64,000 nt of DNA from Persicobacter diffluens (GCF_036244895.1 NZ_BQKE01000001.1:2852001-2916000); one strand, 5' to 3'; positions 25,860 through 34,834 are shown, counted from the first letter of the stretch. Made by a program: numbers and translations. The notes: generated by a model from the sequence alone, not told the origin.

Positions 25860-26079
25860 ATTAAGCCGGATTGCGCTTGCTTAAATTCTCATTTAGCTGC
25901 AAGGCGGAGAATATGAAGGAATTTTTCCTATTTCGAGTTTTTTCCCTGGAAGAAGTTGAACGAGGAGAAAGCAAGCGCTCCCCCATTTTGGACTATTAAA
26001 AAAATCAGCAAAACCACCTATCACGAACTGTCCCTCTGGACCTATTCGCAAAACCCGACAGGAGATAATTCTGGTTAAA
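25860..26079 (+). repeat. Family A repeat, full length
   Basis: It runs from ATTAAGCCGGATTGCGCTTGC to AGATAATTCTGGTTAAA, with ATGAAGGAATTTTTCCTATT and CGAGGAGAAAGCAAGC inside. The centre of the palindrome has decayed. From 26080 to 26532 the sequence is AT-rich; an 83-codon frame at 26147-26398 has no gene-like features, and TACTTTAG at 26435-26442 is a weak -7 candidate for the next gene. Confidence 0.85.
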
Positions 26080-26532
26080 AATGTCTGCATAAAAAGAACA
26101 AGCCCCCAGCTCATTCCTACCCGCTCGACAAGGACTCTCCAAAATTATGCTTTGTGATCACGAAAACTGCTTAGCAGCTAAGCCTACCCCCCTAACTAAA
26201 GACGCAACAATCACAATAAACTTACACGGAACTACAACCACCCCATCTTCCTTTATCCATTTTTTCCCTTCAAAAACGAACATCCCTCACTATACAGCTC
26301 CAAAAAAGACAAATAGCAGTAAATCAAGTAAATACACGAATAAATCGAAATACTGGACTAAAAAATTCAATGAAAATCAGATAAAGTTTAAAAAATAATT
26401 GAATTAGGTAATTGTTTCATATGAAAAATAGTCATACTTTAGATCAAAACTTACACGGTTATTACATCCATGAAATAATCAAGACTTCTAAAAATTATTC
26501 ACTTAGTTAAATAAACTTACATCAATATACGA

Positions 26533-26967
26533 ATGAAAATATTACAGAAACTATTCCTCCTCCTCTTCTTTTTTGCCCTTTCCCATATGGCTGAAGCCCA
26601 AACTTTCTTCGGTTATACTATAGGCAATAAATTAAAAGAAGACCTCAACAAAACTACCGAAATCGGAGGATTACCGGCCAAATTGGTAGTGAAGCAGTAT
26701 CAGGGCAAAATCATTTACATCGGCGCCCATTTTGATGTAACTAATAAGAATGATGCCCGCCTAAAAGATGTGAAAAGAGCCTTTATTGACAAGTTCCACC
26801 TCACATTGAAGGATTATGGCCACCGCGAACTTCAAACCATCAAAGGCATTACTTTCGCTATTGATAACAAGCCCGCCAGATTCTCGGTTTCCAACCAGGA
26901 AGGGTTTAAGCAGAAAGCCAATGCTGAAAAGAATGCACAAAAGAACAGCATTCAAAATATGATGTAG
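26533..26967 (+). CDS. Small secreted protein of unknown function
   Basis: The 144-residue protein has a clear signal peptide (KILQKLFLLLFFFALSHMAEAQ, cleaved after about residue 23). The mature part is basic and mixed alpha/beta, with a Lys/Asn/Gln-rich C-terminal tail. No family is recognised. It is monocistronic and ends in a strong terminator. Confidence 0.75.
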   Translation: MKILQKLFLLLFFFALSHMAEAQTFFGYTIGNKLKEDLNKTTEIGGLPAKLVVKQYQGKIIYIGAHFDVTNKNDARLKDVKRAFIDKFHLTLKDYGHRELQTIKGITFAIDNKPARFSVSNQEGFKQKANAEKNAQKNSIQNMM

Positions 26968-26996
26968 TAATCCGTAGTTCGTATTTATAAGTGTAG

Positions 26997-27024
26997 AAAG
27001 GAGGCTAAGACCTCCTTTTTTTTA
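26997..27024 (+). terminator. Intrinsic terminator after the secreted protein gene
   Basis: AAAGGAGG (26997-27004) pairs with CCTCCTTT (27011-27018) and is followed by T residues. Confidence 0.85.
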
Positions 27025-27027
27025 TGC

Positions 27028-27051
27028 AAAAAAAAAGGAGCCGAAGCTCCT
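27028..27051 (-). terminator. Intrinsic terminator for minus-strand transcripts
   Basis: AGGAGC-CGAA-GCTCCT (27036-27051) with a minus-strand run of eight T residues. It probably ends the GAF/PAS gene transcript, which would then include the family A copy in its 3' untranslated region. Confidence 0.8.
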
Positions 27052-27147
27052 GATTAATATTTATTCTTTTTCTTATCCTAAAGTACCCCTTCTAAACTCA
27101 CCCCCCTCCATACAACATTAAGTTTTGGGGCTTAAGGAACGCTGCTC

Positions 27148-27290
27148 CTGATTTTTTAATCACCAAAATTGAGGCAAGCCTGCTTGCTTATCATTCATCC
27201 GATTTCTTGAAAAGACTTGAAACAGGGAAATTTTCTGTCATTTCCCAGCTTGCGGCAAAACGAAGATTTAAGCAGGCACACTACGGGTTA
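27148..27290 (-). repeat. Family A repeat, truncated, reaching into the sensor gene stop codon
   Basis: Read on the minus strand the left end is TAACCCGTAGTGTGCCTGCTTAAATC, and the copy continues to GCTTGCCTCAATTTTGGTGATTAAAAAATCAG, where it breaks off. The TAA of its first bases (27288-27290) is the stop codon of the upstream GAF/PAS gene. Confidence 0.75.
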
Positions 27291-28877
27291 TGAGGTTGCA
27301 GCAAACTCCTTCTCCACATCTACCAAGACTTTCAGATCCGGGTATTGCTCCTGCAAAAGGGCTATATAGCCGGGAGATGTTTTCACGATATCAGTAATTT
27401 CTCTCTGAATCCCCAGCAATCCGGTTGTTCCTATCGAAGGTATCGACATTGGACGCTTAGCGATCAACCAATACTTCACATTCCCATTCACTTCCACGCG
27501 CTCAATGGTCCTCACCGGCAGTTTATTCTTTATAATTTCCAGCTCGGCATCCCAATATCCTTTGGCCACCTCATAATCGAAAAAGTGGTAATCGTCTTTT
27601 CCTTTCAGCTCATCACGTTTCACCCCATAATCATTCACTACCGCCTGATTGTACAAATGAAATTTCCCTTCATGATCCTTCAAATACACCTTACCTTCTA
27701 CCTCATCCAGTATTTTTTCCATCATATCATTCTGCTTACTCAAGCGCTTCATCATCGCCTTCTGAGTCGCCGCTTCCTCTCTTTTCAATCGCTCCATTTC
27801 CTCCTGCGTCGCCTGCATCTCTTCCATATTCTGACGAAGCTCCTCTTCACTGGCCTCCAATTCCTGCTTTTGCTTTAAAGATTCCGACAATAATTGCTGC
27901 GTGCGCTCGCCGACTTGCTGACTATCAATCATGGCAGCAACATCTTCTCCCAATTTATTGATAAATTCCAATTCATGCGCTTCGAAAATATCAAAAGCAG
28001 CAATCTCTAACACCCCCCGAACTTGTTCGTTATACATCAGCGGCAGGATATACACATTCTTGGGCAATGCCTGCCCTAAACCTGAGGTTATGCGATAATA
28101 ATCCTGCGGAACTTCCTTTAAATATATGGGCATTTTCTCCAAATACGCCTGCCCTACCAAGCCCTCACCAGGACTTACCTGATGGTCAATGAACTTCTTA
28201 CGATTAAAAGCATAGCAACCTTTCATCGTTAACCTCACCTGCGCTTCCTCATTCTCTTCCACCACATACATCGCCACTTGATTAGCATTCACATATTTGG
28301 AGAGTTCTGAAACCAGTTGTTCACAAAAAGCATGAATATTCTTGCTATCAGTCCTCCGGAATAAAGCGGAGAAATCCGCCAACCCTTTACTCACCCATTG
28401 CTTTTTGCGCTCTTCCTGAGAAGCTTCCTGCAATTGTCGCCCCATTTTTTGTAAGGCCAACCCTAATTTATCCTCTTGCTCCACTTCCCGCGTTTGGAAA
28501 TCCAGTCGCCCCAGCGCTTCGGCATGTGCAACCTGCTCATCCAGGTAATTAGAGACCTTGAATAACTGCCGATGAACATAACTGAACTCCCAAGTGGCAT
28601 ATTCACTATTTTTCCAATCTTCCGCCTTTCTGGTGAAATCCCTCAAATCGGCATGTAAGCGCACAAAACCCTCTTTCACTTTCCATAGGATAACAGATAA
28701 TCCTACCACTAACACTACGCCAAGAATGACCGATAGTAAAATACCTTTGCCAAAAATCAGATTTACGACTAAAGACACCAACAAGAGAATAGCAACTCCC
28801 AAGGCCATCACCAAAAAAGACTGTAATGACTTACCACCTTTACTTTCCAGCGGCCCTTTTTCCATTATTGTTTCCAT
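27288..28877 (-). CDS. Membrane-anchored GAF/PAS sensor protein without kinase domain
   Basis: Order of parts in 529 residues: two membrane helices (about 20-65), a helical linker, a GAF domain (about 165-325, with VSPGEGLVGQAYLEKMPIYLKEVP), a coiled coil (about 325-390, rich in Glu/Gln) and a PAS domain (about 390-500, KVYLKDHEGKFHLYNQAVVNDYGVKRDEL). There is no histidine kinase, cyclase or phosphatase domain. It probably senses a ligand and signals through a partner. The stop codon appears to come from an inserted repeat, so the last residues (EKEFAATS) may be altered from the ancestral C-terminus. Confidence 0.85.
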   Translation of the reverse strand: METIMEKGPLESKGGKSLQSFLVMALGVAILLLVSLVVNLIFGKGILLSVILGVVLVVGLSVILWKVKEGFVRLHADLRDFTRKAEDWKNSEYATWEFSYVHRQLFKVSNYLDEQVAHAEALGRLDFQTREVEQEDKLGLALQKMGRQLQEASQEERKKQWVSKGLADFSALFRRTDSKNIHAFCEQLVSELSKYVNANQVAMYVVEENEEAQVRLTMKGCYAFNRKKFIDHQVSPGEGLVGQAYLEKMPIYLKEVPQDYYRITSGLGQALPKNVYILPLMYNEQVRGVLEIAAFDIFEAHELEFINKLGEDVAAMIDSQQVGERTQQLLSESLKQKQELEASEEELRQNMEEMQATQEEMERLKREEAATQKAMMKRLSKQNDMMEKILDEVEGKVYLKDHEGKFHLYNQAVVNDYGVKRDELKGKDDYHFFDYEVAKGYWDAELEIIKNKLPVRTIERVEVNGNVKYWLIAKRPMSIPSIGTTGLLGIQREITDIVKTSPGYIALLQEQYPDLKVLVDVEKEFAATS

Positions 28878-29068
28878 CTCTAAAAAATAAATTAAAAAAT
28901 ACGGTTCTATACTTCCACTTCTAACGAAAATATAAAATTAATTCTTCCTTAGCGTATCGGGATTCAATTAATCCATTATAAAATAAAATTATCCATCCTT
29001 GAAAGTCAAATCACGCAAACCTACCTCTGCTCAACATTCAAGAAGCTGGCAAACAAAAACATAAGACA

Positions 29069-29104
29069 AAAAAAATACCCCGGACCAAAAAAGGTCAGGG
29101 GTAC
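29069..29104 (-). terminator. Intrinsic terminator after the RGG-rich protein gene
   Basis: TACCCC-G-GACC and GGTC-A-GGGGTA pair around six A residues, with a minus-strand T run after the stem. Confidence 0.85.
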
Positions 29105-29126
29105 CCATAAATATAAAGCGAATATT

Positions 29127-29999
29127 TTAATCTTCACTGGATTTTTCCTCCGAGGAGCCTCCTATCGGACGACGAGGAGGTAAATCGGTTCTTCTTTCTC
29201 TAGGCGGGAGATCATTTCTCCTGGACTGATAACCTCCCTCACGACGCTGATAACCTCCTTCATTAGAACGCTCACGTGGTGGAAAATTTCGACGATTTTC
29301 ATAACCTCCTTCGCGACGATTATCATAGCCCCCTTCACGGCGGTCATTATTAAAATTACGTTGATAACCTCCCTCACGACGCTCTCCACCGTTGTTGTTA
29401 TAGGGGCGACGTTCACGGTCTTGATTATATGGACGACGCTGCTGGTAACCTCCTTCGCGACGCTCACCGGAACCCTGCCCATAGCTTCTTTGCTGATAAC
29501 CACCTTCGCGATTACCATAACTTCTTCTTTCACCAGACTGCTGATAGCCTCCTTCACGGTTTCCATAGCTTCTGCGCTCACCGGATTGCTGACCTCCGTC
29601 TCTATCCCTGGATTGGTAATTAGGGCGATAACCACCTCCTTGTGGCCTACCGGAATTCTGGTATCCACCTCGGCCACCACCCTGGCGATATCCACCACCT
29701 GGTCTTTGTGGTCGCTGTGGCTTTACTGGTCTTGGCTTTTTCTTGGACTCGGGGAATTCGTCTTGCAGTCGTTTTAATACAGAGTCAATGGTGTCACTCA
29801 TCTCAATCGGATAGGCAAAAACCTCCATCATTTGCCCGCGCACCTCTCTTTTTATTTTTTCCGGATCACGACCAAAAACCTGACGATACATGCTGATCAC
29901 CTGCATGCCGGCACGCTGTTGGCCCCACCCCCATTTACCCATACCTAAAGCAAAGGCACGCTGGTCAATGGTAGTGTACTTCTTTTCGTTCTCTGACAT
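29127..29999 (-). CDS. Protein with long Arg/Gly/Tyr-rich disordered repeat region
   Basis: Residues 1-90 form a small helical domain (TTIDQRAFALGMGKWGWGQQRAGMQVI). The remaining 200 residues are low-complexity, with seven REGGY repeats and many ERRSYG, RGG and RRPY units. Such Arg/Gly/Tyr-rich tails bind RNA and can phase-separate in other proteins. No catalytic domain is seen. It is a single gene with its own terminator. The DUF4290 protein at 15462-16151 has a smaller tail of the same flavour. Function is unknown; RNA binding is inferred. Confidence 0.82.
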   Translation of the reverse strand: MSENEKKYTTIDQRAFALGMGKWGWGQQRAGMQVISMYRQVFGRDPEKIKREVRGQMMEVFAYPIEMSDTIDSVLKRLQDEFPESKKKPRPVKPQRPQRPGGGYRQGGGRGGYQNSGRPQGGGYRPNYQSRDRDGGQQSGERRSYGNREGGYQQSGERRSYGNREGGYQQRSYGQGSGERREGGYQQRRPYNQDRERRPYNNNGGERREGGYQRNFNNDRREGGYDNRREGGYENRRNFPPRERSNEGGYQRREGGYQSRRNDLPPRERRTDLPPRRPIGGSSEEKSSED

Positions 30000-30163
30000 C
30001 TGTCTATTCGCTTTATTTTATTACTCAATATAATAACATTCGGCAAGTTCTTCCAAGCAGATCACTAAAAAGCACTCATTTACAAGGTAATTCTGCTAAC
30101 CGCCGAACAAAAAATCCCCCTTCGGTTATATCCAAAAACAACTACCAAAGGACCATAAACAAG

Positions 30164-30205
30164 AAATTTCAATACCTCCACCTGATGGTTTCAATATTGA
30201 AATTT
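30164..30205 (-). terminator. Candidate terminator after tRNA-Ala
   Basis: AAATTTCAATA (30164-30174) is exactly complementary to TATTGAAATTT (30195-30205). It lies 8 bases past the tRNA 3' end on its strand. The T content after the stem is modest. Confidence 0.5.
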
Positions 30206-30212
30206 TTAAGAG

Positions 30213-30286
30213 TGGAGCATATCGGATTCGAACCGATGACCTCTACGCTGCCAGCGTAGCGCTCTAGCCAACTGAGCTAATGCCCC
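30213..30286 (-). tRNA. tRNA-Ala, anticodon GGC
   Basis: On the minus strand the acceptor arms GGGGCAT and ATGCTCC pair fully, including the G3-U70 wobble that marks alanine tRNAs. The D arm (TTAGCTCAGTTGGCTAGAGC), anticodon stem-loop CTACG-CTGGCAG-CGTAG with anticodon GGC, and T arm (ATCGG-TTCGAAT-CCGAT) are intact. Discriminator base is A; CCA is not encoded. Confidence 0.97.
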
Positions 30287-30304
30287 TTGATTAATTTGAG
30301 AGCT

Positions 30305-30334
30305 CAAATGTAGGAAACTTTTTTAGGGAACAAA
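30305..30334 (-). promoter_or_regulatory. Promoter of tRNA-Ala
   Basis: TTTG (30331-30334), an 18-base spacer and TACATTTG (30305-30312) on the minus strand match the Bacteroidota consensus, just upstream of the tRNA. Confidence 0.75.
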
Positions 30335-30477
30335 ATAATCCCCCATATTTTTTATAATTTATTACATCCAAAATTATACTACCTCAGCCCGCTCAGCCCC
30401 CCAAAAACTATATAACACCCTCACTAACAAATCAAAAGAAAAAATCACAATCATTTCCAAAACATTACCACTTCTCA

Positions 30478-30645
30478 CCCGAGTAAGGATACTTAAATCC
30501 TCATTTTTCCACCAGAAGGGAAAAATAGAGGAAATTTTCCTTTTTCAAATTTTTCCAAGAAAGCAGAGGAAGGAGCAGCAAACGCCCTTCACTCAAAGCA
30601 GGCGCATAAACTAAACCAGAGAAACCACCTACAATTTACTGAAAA
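30478..30645 (+). repeat. Family A repeat, diverged copy
   Basis: TACTTAAATCCTCATTTTTCC near the left end, AAATTTTCCTTTTTC, TTTTTCCAAGAAAGCAG and AAACCACCTA-like sequence are kept in order. The right end is lost. Confidence 0.6.
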
Positions 30646-30828
30646 TAAAAACCCTCGGCCAGCCTCACTAAATATGGCAGTAGCTAGTTTGTGTAAAGCA
30701 AGCTTTAGCAATCCAAAATTAGATTACCCTAGAATTTGTATATCATTATTTTTAAGTAAATCTATAGTATTATAAGATATTCACCCTAAATAGCCGTGAA
30801 TAGCTTGAAATCTATTCGAATGATATGG

Positions 30829-31053
30829 TTTATCCTGAATTGCACATGCTTTTATCTGACTTTAGCTCCCAGATGGGGAAAAGGAAAGAAATTTCCCTTT
30901 TTCAGGTTTTTTCCAAGACAGCAGGTTAATGAGTGGAAAGCAAGCCTACCATAATTCGCGCTAATGAAAAATTAGCAAAACCAACACTAACGACCTGAAA
31001 GAAAACTACTTGAACCAGCCAAACAAATATAAGGGTGAATAATTCGGACTAAA
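30829..31053 (+). repeat. Family A repeat, full length (225 bp)
   Basis: It runs from TTTATCCTGAATTGCACATGC to GGTGAATAATTCGGACTAAA. GTGGAAAGCAAGCCTACC and AAAAATTAGCAAAACCAAC are kept inside. Confidence 0.82.
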
Positions 31054-31263
31054 TCTAGCGGTGCCAGTACCAACGAAAGGGATCCCACCGTCTAATTGCA
31101 AAAGCCCTTTCCTTATTCTGATCAATTCAAAACATGAATTTCATCATCAGATTTTCAACCCGCTCCCTACAGCCATCCACACTATAAGTCAACAACCTTA
31201 ACAGCAAGCTATAAGTCTTTAAAATCAGGAGGGAGTGATCATCCATATTAATATGACAACTTC

Positions 31264-31452
31264 TTTATACATTTAGGGAGTAAATACCCCCCAATAACGG
31301 AGATAAGATTGCTTTCCATAAACAAGGGAAATTGTTTTAATTCCCGGTTTCAATGACCTATTGCATTTCAATTTTAACTTCTTTTTAAATCCTCCGTTAC
31401 ACCTTCCCTAAATCCTATTACAGAGAGCAGGACAAGCCCTGCTCTCTTTTTT
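31264..31452 (+). ncRNA. Candidate structured non-coding RNA ending in a terminator
   Basis: No protein gene fits here, yet a strong terminator closes the region. Two nested long-range helices can form: 31271-31280 with 31404-31413 (ATTTAGGGAG with TTCCCTAAAT, one G-U) and 31295-31302 with 31392-31399 (TAACGGAG with CTCCGTTA, perfect). Inside lies a hairpin GGGAAATT...AATTCCC (31326-31345). The size, about 185 nt, and rod-like layout recall 6S RNA, but I cannot assign a family. TACATTTA (31268-31275) is too far inside to be its promoter, so the 5' end is uncertain. Confidence 0.5.
31423..31452 (+). terminator. Intrinsic terminator of the candidate RNA
   Basis: AGAGCAGG (31424-31431) and CCTGCTCT (31438-31445) pair perfectly around ACAAGC and are followed by six T residues. 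No coding gene precedes it on this strand for more than 5 kb of repeat-filled sequence. Confidence 0.85.
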
Positions 31453-31489
31453 GATCAATTACATCATAAATTCAACAAGCGGGAAACCT

Positions 31490-31497
31490 TAGCTTTG
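31490..31497 (+). promoter_or_regulatory. -7 element of the lipoprotein gene
   Basis: TAGCTTTG matches TAnnTTTG exactly, 58 bases before ATG 31555. It overlaps an upstream in-frame start at 31495, which argues for the downstream ATG. Confidence 0.55.
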
Positions 31498-31554
31498 TCT
31501 TCAGATTATAATAATAACCTGCAAGAATCCAGGCATGCCCTAGCTTACGACCAA

Positions 31555-32034
31555 ATGAAATCACTTCCGCTACTTTGTCTATCCTTCCTCTTCCTGGCTG
31601 CCTGCAATTCCACCCCTAAGCAGCCAGAACACAGTCTCCTGCTAGGTCAGAGCCAACAGCTCAACGGAACTTTTAAGTTAAATAATCCGGGAGCCCCTAC
31701 CCTATTGTTCCACTTTTACAGTGAAAATCAACTCGCGCAAATCATGATAACGCCAACGGAAAGGGACACCCTGTATAAAAGGTATAAGATAATTGGGAAC
31801 AAACTATTTATACAGCATGATATGGAACATATTAACTCGGCGATCAAACAAGAAAGGGAAATGGGCAACGAAATTAATGCCTTATGGGCTGAAAAGTTAA
31901 CCTCGAAAAATCAGACTTCAGATGTTTATGAAGTCATATCCCTCCAAAATGACTCAATTATTCTTAAAAAAAAGAACCGACCTTACATCTTTTTCAAAAC
32001 CCACAAATCAGCAAAAAATCAACCCAATCTCTAA
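31555..32034 (+). CDS. Lipoprotein with lipocalin-like domain
   Basis: The 159-residue protein starts MKSLPLLCLSFLFLAAC; the lipobox LAAC puts the lipidated Cys at residue 17. The rest (LNGTFKLNNPGAPTLLFHFYSENQ to NDSIILKKKNRPYIFFKT) is beta-rich, like small lipocalin-type domains. It resembles the C-terminal part of the RDD protein encoded 475 bases downstream. ATG 31555 is preferred because an earlier in-frame start would fall on the promoter. Function is unknown. Confidence 0.75.
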   Translation: MKSLPLLCLSFLFLAACNSTPKQPEHSLLLGQSQQLNGTFKLNNPGAPTLLFHFYSENQLAQIMITPTERDTLYKRYKIIGNKLFIQHDMEHINSAIKQEREMGNEINALWAEKLTSKNQTSDVYEVISLQNDSIILKKKNRPYIFFKTHKSAKNQPNL

Positions 32035-32049
32035 TAATAATTAATGACT

Positions 32050-32260
32050 TTCTCAAAGCCCTATAAAACCCTCGCTTGGCTACAAAACGGACAAAATGAA
32101 GGAATATCCCAATCTTGGGCCATTTTTTAAGGAAGTAGAAGAATGAAAAGAAAACAAGTCTAGCCCCATTTGGGCAATTAGAAAATCAGCTAAATTAACC
32201 TCATTGATCTGCCCACATAGTGAATCACACTACATCTAGCGGGGAATAAATTCGTGCTAT
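32050..32260 (+). repeat. Family A repeat, diverged copy
   Basis: AAAACCCTCGCTTGGCTAC, AAAATGAAGGAAT, CCCCATTTGGGCAATTA, AAAATCAGCTAAATTAACC and GGGGAATAAATTCG appear in the family A order. Its right end runs into TATATTTG (32258-32265), a possible -7 element for the RDD gene. Confidence 0.68.
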
Positions 32261-32508
32261 ATTTGGGTTATTTAAATCGCTGAAACAACCTAATAACAAA
32301 CCCCTTGCTTGGACATATTGAAGCTGACAGGCCATCATTCGGCTGTTATAAAAGCAGAAAGGTTTTCCCTTTTCTCTTGTGATTTAGGTACATTCCTATT
32401 ATTTATGTACCACCAAAATAGACCACAAAACTTACATACTATACTTTCACAAGCAGAGCAACCCCTATCCATATTTTGGATAATTGTTTTTTTTGTTCCT
32501 TGATAATT

Positions 32509-33387
32509 ATGGGAAAGGTTATTTCACTTCTTAATAAAAGGCTTAGCTGGAAACTTGAGGAAATCAGTGGCATTCCGGTCCCTACTGCCGACATATGGCT
32601 CAGACTCATCAACTTTGGCATTGACGCCTTTGTTGTACAGTCTTCTTTATCCCTTTTCAGTTATTTTTACAAACTAGAAACCGGTTGGTTTTTAAACATC
32701 ACGCTTTTCCTGTTTTATTACATCTTCTTTGAATACCATTTTCAATGGACCCTCGGCAAATTCATTACCGAAACCAGGGTAGTGGATCAACATGGAGACG
32801 CTCCTAGCTTGGAAATGATAACCATTAGAAACCTGGCACGATGGATCCCCATTGGCTGGCTTCGAATTTTTCAAAAAGACAATCGCTGTTGGCATGACAC
32901 CAAAAGCCAAACCTACATTGTTAAGAAAGTAGATGCCCTGAAGCTCAAAGCTCAACATCAAAACAGTATGGAGGATGAATCCTACATTTCCTTCGGTTGG
33001 CCCGGCAGTCTGATGATCCTTTTCTTATTTCTTTCCTACGAAATGGATTATTTGGTACGGGCGCATTTCATCCCAAAACCTGAGGCGCCATTGAGTGAAA
33101 AAGTTATTCAAAATGACCTACTCATCCAAAATACCCTGATCGGTGACTGGCGATTTGATCAGGAGGGAACACCAATCCTTTTTACCTTTGAAAATGATTC
33201 CATTGCCAAACAGCATTCCGAAGCAGGACAGGTGCAGGAATTCAAATATGTGGTCAGAGACGGGAATTTAAAGCTCCGGAACGCGAACCGTCCCGAGACG
33301 AAATATCAGGTATTATACCGTTCAGATTCCGTTTTAAAGCTGTATTCCTTTCAAAAGGGCAAAACCATCCGGGCAAGGAAATATTAA
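32509..33387 (+). CDS. RDD family membrane protein with C-terminal lipocalin-like domain
   Basis: From ATG 32509 the protein has 292 residues. Residues 25-140 form an RDD-type membrane domain (PTADIWLRLINFGIDAFVV, FFEYHFQWTLGKFITETRVV, ARWIPIGWLRIFQKDNRCWHD). A further membrane helix at about 165-185 is followed by a beta-rich region (LIGDWRFDQEGTPILFTFEND to end). An earlier start at 32476 adds 11 residues of poor quality. The C-terminal domain resembles the neighbouring lipoprotein. RDD proteins have been linked to ion transport in some bacteria, but no role can be assigned here. Confidence 0.8.
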   Translation: MGKVISLLNKRLSWKLEEISGIPVPTADIWLRLINFGIDAFVVQSSLSLFSYFYKLETGWFLNITLFLFYYIFFEYHFQWTLGKFITETRVVDQHGDAPSLEMITIRNLARWIPIGWLRIFQKDNRCWHDTKSQTYIVKKVDALKLKAQHQNSMEDESYISFGWPGSLMILFLFLSYEMDYLVRAHFIPKPEAPLSEKVIQNDLLIQNTLIGDWRFDQEGTPILFTFENDSIAKQHSEAGQVQEFKYVVRDGNLKLRNANRPETKYQVLYRSDSVLKLYSFQKGKTIRARKY

Positions 33388-33427
33388 AAAAAGCCTCTTG
33401 AAGTTTATTATCAGGAGGCTTTTTTCT
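33386..33427. terminator. Bidirectional terminator between the RDD gene and the kinase gene
   Basis: AAGCCTC (33391-33397) and GAGGCTT (33415-33421) pair, with A and T runs on either side, so it can stop both strands. Confidence 0.75.
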
Positions 33428-33562
33428 AATTCAGTCCTTGCCTCCATAATTTAGCAAAGGATGGCTCCATAAGCCGCTGAAGATTAAAAAAACGAAGAAA
33501 GCCATCTGCTCTTATATTGCTTACTTTTGTTAGGCAGCCTCCCTGAAGAGATAAATGGACAC

Positions 33563-34834
33563 TTACTTCCTCCCAATAAAAAAACCATGCAATCCGCATT
33601 CGTATCGATACTCAATTTTCAATTGATTCAAATCACAAATGCGCTTTACCAAAGCCAAACCTAAGCCCAAAGAATTCTTGGTCTGATTACCGGAAGCAAA
33701 ACGCTTGAAAATATTCTCCGGGCTCACCTTTGGCGCAGGGCCGGCATTTCGAATACCAAAGCTATTCTCCGTGGTTTCAATTTCGATAATGGTCCCTTTG
33801 GAGGCATAGGAAATGGCATTCCGAAAAAGGTTTTTCAGAATAATCTCAAACAGGAACGGGTCCATCATCAGATAATGTGTTTCCGATAAAACTGCGTTTA
33901 TCTGAAGGTCTTTCAGGCCTGCCAGCTCGGACACACTGTCAATATGGTTTTCAATAAATGGCTTAGTAAATAACTTTTCTGTATTGCGGTATTCGTGGTT
34001 TTCAATCTTAGTCAAAAGATTGAGGGTTGATCCCAGACGCGTTAAATGGTTGGTCTCATCAAAGATCGTTTTCACTACCTCGGCCTGCGCTTCCAGTACT
34101 CTTTCATCAGCAATCAGTCGTTCGGTTTTATTGCGGATAATAGCCAGAGGCGTCTTAATTTCATGAGACATATTTTCCGTATACTCCTTCAGATTGCGAT
34201 AATCTTCCTCAATCCGGTCCACCATGGCGATGAATAATTCCTGCATACGGGCAAACTCCTGAGTGGATGTCTTCACCGGCTTGATCTCCGCTTTATCCCC
34301 CAGCTTAAAATCCTCCATCTTCCGCATAATGGAATAAAAAGGACGAAAGACCACCCCCGAAAGGAAAATACTGAATATTAGCACAATACCTGCCAGCAAA
34401 ATAAAGGAAGGTATCAGCGTATTCCGCACATCGGCTTTCAAGCTGGCAAAATCATCAATATTCCGATTCAACACCAGATGATATTGCACACTATCTACCC
34501 AAATATTGGTTTCCTTTATCCGGAAAAGATAAATTTCATCAAAATATTTAGAGAACATCAGCGTATCGTAAGTGGCCTCCCGCAAGCCGGATTCCGGCAA
34601 ACTATCCGCATAAGCCACCCAGGCTCCCCGCACCAGTGCCGGATCCTTCCCCTCTTTCAGGTGCTCAATGATTTGTTTTTCGCGTAATTTAAAGGCATAA
34701 CTCACATTACCTTCAATATGCTTTTTGGTCTGATTAATCAAATACTGTCCATTGATAAAAAAGGCAATGACCACGAAAAACAAAAAAAGCACCGCAATTT
34801 TGGGCATCAGGTGCATGGACCGCTTTTTACTCAT
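33563..34834 (-). CDS. Two-component sensor histidine kinase
   Basis: This 423-residue inner-membrane kinase has helices at about 10-32 and 141-163 flanking a 110-residue periplasmic sensor region. The dimerisation domain holds the phosphorylated H224 in NMSHEIKTPL. The ATPase domain has an N box (NLFRNAISYA) and a G2 box (NSLGLGLALVKRIC), but the G1 DxG motif is replaced by FGIRNAGPAP, as in some Bacteroidota kinases. Its start overlaps the end of the response-regulator gene by 4 bases, so the pair is one operon with the regulator first. Confidence 0.92.
   Translation of the reverse strand: MSKKRSMHLMPKIAVLFLFFVVIAFFINGQYLINQTKKHIEGNVSYAFKLREKQIIEHLKEGKDPALVRGAWVAYADSLPESGLREATYDTLMFSKYFDEIYLFRIKETNIWVDSVQYHLVLNRNIDDFASLKADVRNTLIPSFILLAGIVLIFSIFLSGVVFRPFYSIMRKMEDFKLGDKAEIKPVKTSTQEFARMQELFIAMVDRIEEDYRNLKEYTENMSHEIKTPLAIIRNKTERLIADERVLEAQAEVVKTIFDETNHLTRLGSTLNLLTKIENHEYRNTEKLFTKPFIENHIDSVSELAGLKDLQINAVLSETHYLMMDPFLFEIILKNLFRNAISYASKGTIIEIETTENSFGIRNAGPAPKVSPENIFKRFASGNQTKNSLGLGLALVKRICDLNQLKIEYRYECGLHGFFIGRK

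Noticed and set aside
26147..26398. An 83-codon frame rich in Lys, Ser and Thr
   Set aside because: Composition follows the AT-rich DNA and there is no ribosome site, domain or conserved pattern.
29162..29777. Long alternative frames on both strands of the RGG-rich gene
   Set aside because: They are by-products of the repetitive Arg/Gly codons; only the 290-residue frame has a sensible N-terminal domain.
31264..31452. Naming the structured RNA as 6S RNA
   Set aside because: Length and rod shape fit, but I cannot show the central bubble or conserved bases, so only a generic call is given.
33563..34834. A degenerate, inactive kinase, because the G1 box lacks DxG
   Set aside because: The H, N and G2 boxes are intact and similar variants occur in working Bacteroidota kinases, so activity is still likely.
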